From: an uncultured Dialister sp.
GTDB taxonomy: Bacteria > Bacillota > Negativicutes > Veillonellales > Dialisteraceae
NCBI GenBank assembly: GCA_900545785.1
Contig: URAA01000067.1
Span: 1-7,907 of the forward strand
Reading direction: 5' to 3'
DNA length: 7,907 nucleotides
The notes below the pieces were generated by a model that worked only from the letters and a program-made list of their open reading frames with translations, had not been told where the DNA came from and did not search any database. Below are positions 1-5,539 of the stretch, piece after piece (position 1 is the first letter of the stretch; every line of letters begins with the position of its first letter). Made by a program: the position numbers and the translations under genes.

Positions 1-2
1 TA

Positions 3-137
3 GAAGGCTACGGATATGCCATCTGTGATGATATCGGCGGAGCCATCAAAGGAGATACGATAGACGTAGGGGTAGAAACTTTAGAGCAGGCTTACGAATG
101 GGGAACAAGAGATGTGACAGTTTATCTCATTTCATAA
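3..137 (+). CDS. 3D-domain protein, C-terminal fragment (5' end outside window)
   Basis: Only the last 44 codons are present, ending in TAA at 135-137; the reading frame is open from the first base of the window. The peptide reads EGYGYAICDDIGG, then AIKGDTIDV, and closes with RDVTVYLIS. This is the C-terminal half of the 3D (Asp-Asp-Asp) domain known from YabE, YocH, YuiC and RpfB-type proteins. It keeps the GGAIKG turn, the following I-D, the conserved Trp-Gly (WGTRDV) and the terminal VTVYLI strand. The fold is related to the MltA catalytic barrel, and family members are exported peptidoglycan-cleaving enzymes. The N-terminal part (signal peptide, and any LysM, G5 or SH3 domains) lies outside the window, so the subtype cannot be named. 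Its position just before glmU puts a probable wall hydrolase beside a wall-precursor gene. I see no convincing terminator after it. Confidence 0.85.
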   Translation, partial: EGYGYAICDDIGGAIKGDTIDVGVETLEQAYEWGTRDVTVYLIS

Positions 138-180
138 AGAGAGTCCTTGTGCTCTAAAAAAGACGATGTGTTTCGTTTTG

Positions 181-209
181 TTGCGGTACCTACCGGGGTT
201 TGTTAAAAT
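181..209 (+). promoter_or_regulatory. Probable glmU promoter with extended -10
   Basis: TAAAAT at 204-209 matches 5 of 6 bases of the sigma-A -10 consensus. It is preceded by TG plus one base (201-203), an extended -10 element. A weak -35, TTGCGG (181-186), lies exactly 17 bases upstream. Transcription would start near 216, about 38 bases before the glmU ATG. The spacer holds the inverted repeat CGGTA-CC-TACCG (184-195), which could be an operator or chance. The same TGnTAAAAT arrangement recurs upstream of tmk. Confidence 0.6.
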
Positions 210-253
210 AAATGCGGTAAGTGAAATGAAACATAGTTGACAAAGGAGGATAT

Positions 254-1633
254 ATGGCAAATTTGACGGCAGTTATTTTGGCGGCAGGCCAAGGTACACG
301 GATGAAATCAGCTTTGCCGAAAGTAATTCATAAAGTATGCGGAGTACCTATGGTGGAACAGGTTATCCGCATTGTGAGAACTGCAGGATATGAAAAATGT
401 GTAGCCATTACAGGATTTAAAGAAGATTCCGTCAGGAGTTGTCTTGCCGATAAAAATATTTTTTTTGTTCATCAGGAAGAACAATTGGGAACGGCTCATG
501 CCGTTATGCAGGCCGTACCGGAGTTTGAAAATGATTTGGAAGGGTATGTACTTGTCGTCTGCGGAGACACACCTCTTCTGCGCTCATCGACCATAAAAAA
601 ATTGACCGATGTCTGTAAAGAAAACGGAGCAGCCGCTTCCGTTTTAACCGCAGTTTTGAAGAATCCTTTCGGATACGGCCGTATTCTCCGTGATCACGAC
701 GGAAACATGATGTCCATTGTAGAGCAAAAGGACGGAACACCCGAAGAATTGGCGGTTCATGAAATCAATACGGGGACTTACGTATTTAAAATAAAAGAAT
801 TGCTTGAATCTTTGAAATCTGTTGATAATAAAAATGCACAAGGAGAATATTATCTTACCGATGTATTTGAAATATTGATCAAAGCAGGGAAAAAAGTGAT
901 TCCCGTCACCGCAGAAGATGTAAATGAAACCATGGGGGTCAATTCCCGTATCCAATTGGCGGCAGCCGATAAAATTCTCCGCCTTCGCAAAGCCGAAGAA
1001 TTGATGGATCAGGGGGTCACCATTATTGATCCGGAAAACACATATATAGAACAAGATGTACAAATCGGAGCTGACACGACGGTATACCCGGGCTGTATAT
1101 TACAGGGAAAAACCGTTATCGGAGAAAATTGCATGATTGGTCCCGATGCACAACTGACGGATGTGGTCTGCGGAAACGAAAATCGTTTAAACCGTGTATA
1201 TGCGCATGAATGCAGGCTCGGAAATAACAATGAAATCGGTCCTTTTGTCCACTTAAGACCGGGAACGGAAATTCATGATCATATAAAAGTAGGAAATTTT
1301 GTAGAAGTAAAAAATTCCGTTGTAGATGACGGAACAAAATTACCTCATTTAATTTATTGCGGAGATTCCGATCTGGGTAAAAATGTCAATTTCGGCTGCG
1401 GTACGGTTACCGTTAATTTCGATGGGAAAAAGAAATACAGAACCGTCGTTGAAGATCATGCTTTCATCGGTTGTAATACGAATCTGGTCGCGCCCGTTCA
1501 TATAGGAGAAAGAGCATTTACCGCCGCCGGATCGACCATCACGAAAGATGTACCGAAAAATGCCCTGGCAGTAGGGCGGGCAAAGCAGGTAAATATAGAA
1601 AACTGGGTCAAAAAGGATACCTATAAAGACTGA
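254..1633 (+). CDS. glmU: GlmU, bifunctional GlcN-1-P acetyltransferase / GlcNAc-1-P uridyltransferase
   Basis: This cytosolic enzyme makes UDP-GlcNAc. Its C-terminal domain acetylates glucosamine-1-P with acetyl-CoA, and its N-terminal domain transfers UMP from UTP. The 459 residues match the usual family length (about 456-460). The N-terminal pyrophosphorylase domain (about 1-228) shows LAAGQGTRM (9-17), the LPK lysine K23, QLGTAH (77-82), the metal-site GD (104-105), GEYYLTD (197-203) and GVN (228-230). From about 252 to 440 isoleucine-rich hexapeptide repeats build the left-handed beta-helix. It carries LRPGT (334-338), VEVKN (350-354), the probable catalytic base H365 in PHLIYCGD, and NFDG (388-391). 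The ATG follows AAAGGAGGA (242-250) at good spacing and places the nucleotide-binding loop at the normal distance from the N terminus. No key residue is missing. A promoter lies directly upstream; prs follows after 133 bases. Confidence 0.98.
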   Translation: MANLTAVILAAGQGTRMKSALPKVIHKVCGVPMVEQVIRIVRTAGYEKCVAITGFKEDSVRSCLADKNIFFVHQEEQLGTAHAVMQAVPEFENDLEGYVLVVCGDTPLLRSSTIKKLTDVCKENGAAASVLTAVLKNPFGYGRILRDHDGNMMSIVEQKDGTPEELAVHEINTGTYVFKIKELLESLKSVDNKNAQGEYYLTDVFEILIKAGKKVIPVTAEDVNETMGVNSRIQLAAADKILRLRKAEELMDQGVTIIDPENTYIEQDVQIGADTTVYPGCILQGKTVIGENCMIGPDAQLTDVVCGNENRLNRVYAHECRLGNNNEIGPFVHLRPGTEIHDHIKVGNFVEVKNSVVDDGTKLPHLIYCGDSDLGKNVNFGCGTVTVNFDGKKKYRTVVEDHAFIGCNTNLVAPVHIGERAFTAAGSTITKDVPKNALAVGRAKQVNIENWVKKDTYKD

Positions 1634-1643
1634 TACACTCAGT
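1629..1643 (+). terminator. Weak inverted repeat at the glmU stop, possible terminator
   Basis: ACTGA (1629-1633) and TCAGT (1639-1643) flank a 5-base loop and overlap the glmU TGA. The stem is short, and the AT-rich stretch after it is not a clean U-tract. At best it is a leaky terminator, and it may be chance. Confidence 0.2.
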
Positions 1644-1670
1644 ATTTATAAATTTAATTCCCTTAATTGT

Positions 1671-1698
1671 TTGCAAAAGGTATATAATAAAATAATAT
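1671..1698 (+). promoter_or_regulatory. Probable prs-pth promoter in the glmU-prs gap
   Basis: The 133-base gap holds a strongly AT-rich patch. The best spaced pair is TTGCAA (1671-1676) and TAATAT (1693-1698), 16 bases apart. A perfect TATAAT lies at 1683-1688 but has no good -35 at normal distance, and TATGAT (1696-1701) is another possible -10. I am fairly sure a promoter is here but not which hexamers are used. The rest of the leader (about 1705-1766) is untranslated sequence with a small CCC-TTGC-GGG hairpin just before the prs ribosome site; I recognise no regulatory RNA in it. Confidence 0.5.
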
Positions 1699-1766
1699 GA
1701 TGTTGCAATTTTATAGGGGAGTTTATTTATCACAGCCCTTGCGGGAAGAAAAGGAGAAGAGCATAC

Positions 1767-2720
1767 ATGGATACGGAAGATACGTCTAAGCTGAAAATTT
1801 TTACGGGAACGTCACACCCGTCTCTTGCAAAAGAGATTTCAGATTATATCGGAGTTCCTCTGGGAAAATCTTTGTGCGGAAGGTTTAATAACGGGGAAAT
1901 TCAGGTGATGATCAATGAAAGCGTTCGCGGCAAAGATTGTTTTATTATTCAGCCGACAGGGGCACCGGTCAATGATAACCTGATGGAAATGCTCATCATG
2001 GTGGATGCCCTTAAAAGAGCTTCCGCCCGCCATATTACGGTCGTTGTACCTTATTACGGCTATGCCAGACAAGATAGAAAAACCAGAGGAAGAGAGCCGA
2101 TCAGTTCCAAACTTGTGGCGGATCTTCTTTCCGCAGCCGGTGTAACCCGGGTGGTAACCATGGATCTTCACGCAGGACAGATTCAGGGATTCTTTAACGT
2201 ACCGGTCGATCATTTGGCATCGGCAGCCTTGTTGGCGGAATATATAAAATCTAAAAACCTGGAAAATCTGACCATCGTTTCTCCCGATTTGGGCGGTGTC
2301 AACCGGGCAAGAGATTTGGCGGATCGCGTAGGGGCGCCCATTGCTATTATCGAAAAACGCCGTCCCGAACCGGGGATTGCCAAAGTAATGAATATCATCG
2401 GTGATGTTCAGGGACGAAACTGTGTTATCGTCGATGACATTGTCGATACGGCAGGATCGCTTTGCGAAGGTGCCAAGGCTTTGGCAAATTACGGAGCCGT
2501 CGGAGTATATGCTGCTGTCTGCCATCCCGTATTAACCGATCCGGCAACGGAAAGAATTAAAGAATCCAATATCAAAGAATTGGTGGTTACAAACTCCCTT
2601 CCGATTCCGAAAGAAAAAATGCAGGATAAACTGACCGTTCTGTCCGTAGCTCCCCTTTTGGGAGAAGCTATTATACGTATTTTCCACGATGCATCCGTGA
2701 GTGCTTTATTTGACAAATGA
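1767..2720 (+). CDS. prs: Ribose-phosphate pyrophosphokinase (PRPP synthetase)
   Basis: The enzyme transfers pyrophosphate from ATP to ribose 5-phosphate, giving PRPP for purine, pyrimidine, NAD, histidine and tryptophan synthesis. At 317 residues it has the length of bacterial class I PRPP synthetases such as Bacillus Prs. Visible motifs are FNNGEIQV (40-47), the ATP-loop region VVPYYGYARQDRK (93-105), the metal-site DLHAGQIQGFF (133-143) with H135, the flexible-loop lysine and arginine in EKRRP (196-200), and the ribose-phosphate loop VDDIVDTAG (222-230). The ATG has AAGGAG (1751-1756) upstream with a rather long 10-base spacer; no better start exists nearby. The TGA overlaps the pth ATG, so the two genes are co-transcribed and probably translationally coupled. 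The glmU-prs-pth order is common in Firmicutes. Confidence 0.98.
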   Translation: MDTEDTSKLKIFTGTSHPSLAKEISDYIGVPLGKSLCGRFNNGEIQVMINESVRGKDCFIIQPTGAPVNDNLMEMLIMVDALKRASARHITVVVPYYGYARQDRKTRGREPISSKLVADLLSAAGVTRVVTMDLHAGQIQGFFNVPVDHLASAALLAEYIKSKNLENLTIVSPDLGGVNRARDLADRVGAPIAIIEKRRPEPGIAKVMNIIGDVQGRNCVIVDDIVDTAGSLCEGAKALANYGAVGVYAAVCHPVLTDPATERIKESNIKELVVTNSLPIPKEKMQDKLTVLSVAPLLGEAIIRIFHDASVSALFDK

Positions 2721-3289
2721 AATTAATTGCAGGGCTGGGGAATCCCGGCGGAGAATATGAACATACCCGTCATAATATGGGGTTTGACGTTATTGACGAA
2801 TTGGCACGCCGCTGGTCCGTATCCGATTGGAAAAAGGACATGCAGGCAGAAATTGCTTCCGTTACAAAATACGGGCAAAAAATTTTATTGGTAAAACCGC
2901 TGACCTATATGAATTTGAGCGGAGATGCAGTAAGTGCCATAGCTGCCTATTATAAGATTGATATAAGTGATATTTATATCATTTGTGATGATTTGGATCT
3001 CCCTCCGGGAAAAATAAGAATCAGGAAAAAAGGTTCTGCCGGAGGACATAACGGAATCAAATCTTTGATCTCCCGTCTTCACTCGGAAGAATTTGTCCGC
3101 TTCAGGATCGGTATCGGTCATCCCAAAGACGGCCATACGGTGATTGAACATGTCCTTAAGCGTCCTTACGGGGATGAAGTGCCGGCAGTGGAAGAAGCCA
3201 AAAAACATACTGCCGACGCCGTCGAATGTGCTTTGGAAGTAACAATCGACAAAGCGATGAATATGTTTAATCCTAAAAAGAGCAAATAA
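2717..3289 (+). CDS. pth: Peptidyl-tRNA hydrolase
   Basis: Pth cleaves peptides from peptidyl-tRNAs released from stalled ribosomes, recycling the tRNA. Its 190 residues are the normal bacterial length. The family signatures are all present: GLGNPG (6-11) with N9, TRHNMG (17-22) with the catalytic H19, PLTYMNLSG (61-69) with N66, the CDDLDLPPG segment (90-98) carrying the conserved Asp (D91 by position), and GGHNG (109-113) with N112. The start ATG lies inside ATGA, overlapping the prs stop by 4 bases. No purine-rich ribosome site precedes it, so translation most likely depends on ribosomes finishing prs. A strong hairpin terminator follows the TAA within about 10 bases, ending the prs-pth unit. 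In Bacillus and many clostridia mfd follows pth; here it is tmk. Confidence 0.97.
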   Translation: MKLIAGLGNPGGEYEHTRHNMGFDVIDELARRWSVSDWKKDMQAEIASVTKYGQKILLVKPLTYMNLSGDAVSAIAAYYKIDISDIYIICDDLDLPPGKIRIRKKGSAGGHNGIKSLISRLHSEEFVRFRIGIGHPKDGHTVIEHVLKRPYGDEVPAVEEAKKHTADAVECALEVTIDKAMNMFNPKKSK

Positions 3290-3295
3290 TGAATG

Positions 3296-3318
3296 GGAGC
3301 TGAAAAGCTCCTTTTCTT
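3296..3318 (+). terminator. Rho-independent terminator of prs-pth
   Basis: GGAGCT (3296-3301), a GAAA tetraloop, and AGCTCC (3306-3311) form a perfect 6-bp stem, followed by TTTTCTT (3312-3318). It begins 7 bases after the pth stop codon. The stable GNRA loop and the U-tract make this a convincing intrinsic terminator. Confidence 0.9.
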
Positions 3319-3342
3319 ATGAAACGGTATTTATGATAAAAT
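3314..3342 (+). promoter_or_regulatory. Probable tmk promoter, overlapping the upstream terminator
   Basis: TAAAAT (3337-3342) is preceded by TG plus one base (3334-3336), giving the same extended -10 as glmU. TTCTTA (3314-3319), 17 bases upstream, serves as a weak -35 and sits within the U-tract of the pth terminator. Transcription would start near 3349. The in-frame ATG at 3333 lies inside the -10 region, so this mRNA would not contain it; that supports the later tmk start at 3384. Confidence 0.55.
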
Positions 3343-3369
3343 CAAGACAGCTGATGAAATCATTTGATG

Positions 3370-3376
3370 AAAGGAG
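3370..3376 (+). promoter_or_regulatory. Ribosome binding site deciding the tmk start
   Basis: AAAGGAG ends 7 bases before ATG 3384. The in-frame ATGs further upstream (3333, 3354) lack a comparable site. An 8-base direct repeat, TGATGAAA (3352-3359 and 3365-3372), lies in this leader, its second copy overlapping the ribosome site; its meaning is unknown. Confidence 0.85.
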
Positions 3377-3383
3377 CCGGGAA

Positions 3384-4055
3384 ATGATCGGCAAATTGAT
3401 AGTTTTGGAAGGAATCGACGGCAGCGGAAAGGCGACTCAGTCGGAAATTCTGGGAAAGAAACTTCTGGATATGAAAATAAATGTAAAACATGTATCTTTT
3501 CCCGATTATGAAAGTCCTTCTTCATCGTTGGTCAAAATGTACTTGCAAGGTGATTTCGGAAAAGATCCGGGCGATGTAAATCCTTATGCGGCATCTTTAT
3601 TTTATGCGGTAGATCGATTTGCTTCTTATCGCAGAAAATGGAAGTCATTTTATGAGAACGGCGGATTTGTGATTGCCGATCGATATACCACAAGCAATAT
3701 GGTTCATCAAATGACAAAATATGATGAACGAGAAAAGCAGGAGAAATTCTTAAGCTGGCTTGAGCAGACAGAGTATGAAAAACTGGAACTGCCTCGGCCG
3801 GATATGGTGATTCTGCTTGATGTACCTCTTGATATTTCAAAAAAGTTGGTCATGGAAAGAGCTGCAGCGGGAGGATCCATGGATATCCATGAACAACACT
3901 TGGAATATTTGGAGAAATGCTATTCTGCTTATCAAGTCTTATGTGAAAAATACGGCTGGCAAAAAATTTCCTGTACTTCCGGAGGAAATTTGAGAACGGT
4001 GGAAGAAATATCTGCCGATATAGAAGAACGGGTGAAGCAAGAATTCTCCTTATGA
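3384..4055 (+). CDS. tmk: Thymidylate kinase (dTMP kinase)
   Basis: The enzyme phosphorylates dTMP to dTDP with ATP, on the route to dTTP. From ATG 3384 the protein has 223 residues, slightly longer than typical bacterial Tmk (about 205-215). It shows the P-loop GIDGSGKATQ (10-19), DR (77-78) in the FYAVDRFAS segment, ADRYTTSN (98-105) matching the family DRYxxS motif with the later Q109, and LDVPLD (145-150), after which the LID region should lie (about 158-172). The P-loop has Ala17 where Thr or Ser is usual, and the LID lacks the two-arginine pattern common in Tmk, so this is a divergent branch of the NMP-kinase family. Nucleotide specificity is inferred from the DRY motif and overall match. 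An upstream ATG (3333) would add 17 residues before the P-loop strand but lies in the promoter. No terminator separates it from the rib promoter. Confidence 0.88.
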   Translation: MIGKLIVLEGIDGSGKATQSEILGKKLLDMKINVKHVSFPDYESPSSSLVKMYLQGDFGKDPGDVNPYAASLFYAVDRFASYRRKWKSFYENGGFVIADRYTTSNMVHQMTKYDEREKQEKFLSWLEQTEYEKLELPRPDMVILLDVPLDISKKLVMERAAAGGSMDIHEQHLEYLEKCYSAYQVLCEKYGWQKISCTSGGNLRTVEEISADIEERVKQEFSL

Positions 4056-4071
4056 TTTCTCGTTTATTTTG

Positions 4072-4100
4072 TTGGATTTTCTTCGATGATTTGCTATAAT
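4072..4100 (+). promoter_or_regulatory. Riboflavin operon promoter
   Basis: A perfect -10, TATAAT (4095-4100), is preceded by TG plus one base (4092-4094), an extended -10. TTGGAT (4072-4077) is a -35 with 17-base spacing. Transcription would start near 4107, about 13 bases before the aptamer. This is the best-looking promoter in the window and begins 17 bases after the tmk stop codon. Confidence 0.8.
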
Positions 4101-4119
4101 TAATAAGTCAATTAGTGTG

Positions 4120-4236
4120 TCTTCAGGGCAGGGTGCGAGTCCCGACCGGTGGTAATAGATTTTCTTAAGCCCACGAACCGAAAGGTTGATTTTGGTGTGA
4201 TTCCAAAGCCGACAGTACAGTCTGGATGAGAGAAGA
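4120..4236 (+). promoter_or_regulatory. FMN riboswitch aptamer (RFN element)
   Basis: This leader RNA binds FMN and controls the rib operon. The conserved RFN blocks appear in order: TTCAGGGCAGGGTG (4122-4135), TCCCGACCGGTGGTAA (4140-4155), AGCCCACGA (4169-4177), GCCGACAGT (4208-4216) and GTCTGGATGAGAGAAGAA (4220-4237). TCTTC (4120-4124) pairs with GAAGA (4232-4236) as the closing P1 helix. Internal stems are visible: GTGG (4149-4152) with CCAC (4171-4174), AACC-GAAA-GGTT (4176-4187), TTTGG (4191-4195) with CCAAA (4203-4207), and GAC (4211-4213) with GTC (4220-4222). The GTGG/CCAC pair replaces the usual GCGG/CCGC, a compensating change that argues for a working fold. Its position before ribD and the terminator just downstream fit FMN-induced shutdown. 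Confidence 0.97.
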
Positions 4237-4260
4237 ACCGTTTTTGTGTACGTAACTCTT

Positions 4261-4287
4261 ACCTCCCTGGAGAAGGGAGGTTTTTTT
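4261..4287 (+). terminator. FMN-controlled terminator in the rib leader
   Basis: ACCTCCC (4261-4267) and GGGAGGT (4275-4281) form a 7-bp stem with a 7-base loop; the T-tract is T4281-T4287. It should form when FMN holds the aptamer closed. In the FMN-free state a candidate antiterminator pairs TGAGAG (4227-4232, at the aptamer 3' side) with CTCTTA (4256-4261), six pairs including one G-U. This uses bases of both P1 and the terminator's 5' edge. That antiterminator is my inference from complementarity only. Confidence 0.9.
4275..4280 (+). promoter_or_regulatory. ribD ribosome binding site inside the terminator stem
   Basis: GGGAGG, containing GGAGG at 4276-4280, is a good Shine-Dalgarno seven bases before ATG 4288. 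It is also the 3' arm of the leader terminator, so the terminator hairpin would hide it. This site decides the ribD start at 4288 over the in-frame GTG at 4246, which would have translation run through the hairpin and lacks its own strong site. Confidence 0.85.
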
Positions 4288-5538
4288 ATGCGGATTGATG
4301 ATGACAGAAATTTCATGGAACATGCTTTGGAACTGGCTGCCCGGGGGACGGGCCGTACAAGGCCCAATCCTTTGGTGGGAGCCGTTCTTGTAAAAGACGG
4401 AGCCATTATTGGAGAAGGCTGGCACGAATATTTCGGCGGTCCTCATGCAGAGGTGAATGCTTTTGCAAATTGCAAAACAGATCCCAAGGGAGCCACCCTT
4501 TATGTGACTTTAGAGCCGTGTTGCCATTATGGAAAAACACCGCCATGCACGGATTTAATTATTTCTAAAGATATAGATCGTGTGGTGATCGCCATGACGG
4601 ATCCGAATCCTCTGGTTTCGGGGAAAGGCATCCGCCGTCTTCGAGATGCCGGTATTTTTGTTACCACCGGTATTATGGAAAAAGAAGCAAAAAAATTAAA
4701 TGAAATATTTATGAAATTTATAACTCAAAAGAAGCCTTTTGTTCTCTATAAGTCCGCTATGTCCATGGACGGTAAGACTGCTTGTCATACCGGAGAGTCC
4801 CAGTGGATTTCTTCCGAAGAATCTCGGGATGAGACTCATGCCCTTCGGGGGATTTACTCTTCCGTCATGGTAGGGGCGGGAACGGTCAAGTCGGATAATC
4901 CCCGTCTGACTGCAAGAATGGAAGGAATGGAAGATCCGATAAGAATTATTATAGACGGAAAATTATCTTCCCCGACAACGGCTCAGGTATTCCAAAATCC
5001 GGGAAGAGTGATCGTACTGACCACATCAGCGGCGGAACCCGAAAAATTGAAAGAATTGCAGGATTTGGGAGTGGAAATTATCTGTGCCGACGGTGACACG
5101 GAAGGTATGGTTAACTTGGAATCGGCGATGACAGGTCTTGCCGTAAACGGGATAGACAGTATACTTCTGGAAGGCGGAGCTGAAACGGCGGCAAGTGCTT
5201 TTCAGGCGGGAATTGTAGACAAAGTCAGATTTTACATGGCACCTCTTTTGATCGGCGGCAAGAATGCTCCGGGCTCTCTCGGAGGTATCGGTGCGGATAC
5301 TCTTTCCGACGCGATCATTCTGGAGAATATTCATACAGAACGCTCCGGAGAAGACTTGGTGATCGAAGCTTATGTAAAGAAGAAAAACACATCGGACGCT
5401 GCTTATTCCGGCGAACCTTCTGCCATGAAATCGCTTCCGGAAGAAAAAATTGATGAAAAAGAGGCAGGAGAAGAAATTATCCCCGTTCCCGTAAATGAGG
5501 AAAAAGCCGGTTCTCTTCCTAAAGAGAAAGAGGACTGA
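4288..5538 (+). CDS. ribD: RibD, diaminohydroxyphosphoribosylaminopyrimidine deaminase / reductase
   Basis: RibD performs two consecutive riboflavin steps: hydrolytic deamination of the GTP-derived pyrimidine, then NADPH-dependent reduction of the ribose side chain. The N-terminal deaminase (about 5-145) has PNPLVGAV (26-33) and the zinc ligands H53 (with catalytic E55 in HAEVNA), C78 and C87 in the PCCHYGKTPPC segment. The reductase (about 150-363) shows KSAMSMDGK (155-163), GESQWIS (169-175), VGAGTV (195-200), DNPRLTAR (203-210) and LLEGGAETA (293-301). Start ATG 4288 is set by GGGAGG in the leader. The 416 residues are about 50 more than usual (Bacillus RibD is 361). The excess is a charged tail, residues 364-416, with 11 Glu, 3 Asp and 9 Lys, probably disordered. 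The end of that tail encodes the ribE ribosome site. It is the first gene after the FMN riboswitch. Confidence 0.97.
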   Translation: MRIDDDRNFMEHALELAARGTGRTRPNPLVGAVLVKDGAIIGEGWHEYFGGPHAEVNAFANCKTDPKGATLYVTLEPCCHYGKTPPCTDLIISKDIDRVVIAMTDPNPLVSGKGIRRLRDAGIFVTTGIMEKEAKKLNEIFMKFITQKKPFVLYKSAMSMDGKTACHTGESQWISSEESRDETHALRGIYSSVMVGAGTVKSDNPRLTARMEGMEDPIRIIIDGKLSSPTTAQVFQNPGRVIVLTTSAAEPEKLKELQDLGVEIICADGDTEGMVNLESAMTGLAVNGIDSILLEGGAETAASAFQAGIVDKVRFYMAPLLIGGKNAPGSLGGIGADTLSDAIILENIHTERSGEDLVIEAYVKKKNTSDAAYSGEPSAMKSLPEEKIDEKEAGEEIIPVPVNEEKAGSLPKEKED

Positions 5539-5539
5539 A

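Noticed and set aside
138..165. Possible terminator after the 3D-domain gene (AGAG...CTCT)
   Set aside because: The stem is only 4 bp and is followed by an A-run rather than a T-run, so it is not an intrinsic terminator on this strand.
237..242. Perfect -35 hexamer TTGACA just before the glmU ribosome site
   Set aside because: No -10 lies 15-19 bases downstream (that stretch is glmU coding sequence), and it overlaps the ribosome site region. Probably chance.
1697..1789. Possible 30-codon leader ORF before prs, from ATG 1697 to TAA 1789
   Set aside because: Its start lies within the proposed -10 region, it has no ribosome site, and it overlaps the prs start out of frame.
1839..2525. Long minus-strand open frame (228 codons) opposite prs
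   Set aside because: It lies fully within a strongly conserved gene, its translation resembles no family, and no promoter or ribosome site supports it. The other minus-strand frames in the window are alike.
4056..4071. Search for a terminator between tmk and the rib promoter
   Set aside because: No stem with a T-tract is present. Read-through from tmk into the riboswitch is possible.
4246..4287. GTG start at 4246 extending RibD by 14 residues
   Set aside because: It would be translated through the terminator hairpin, has no good ribosome site, and the added residues do not look like a RibD N terminus. ATG 4288 has a strong site at proper spacing.
5495..5539. In-frame upstream extension of ribE
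   Set aside because: It lies inside the ribD tail and precedes the invariant MFTGIVE start of riboflavin synthase.
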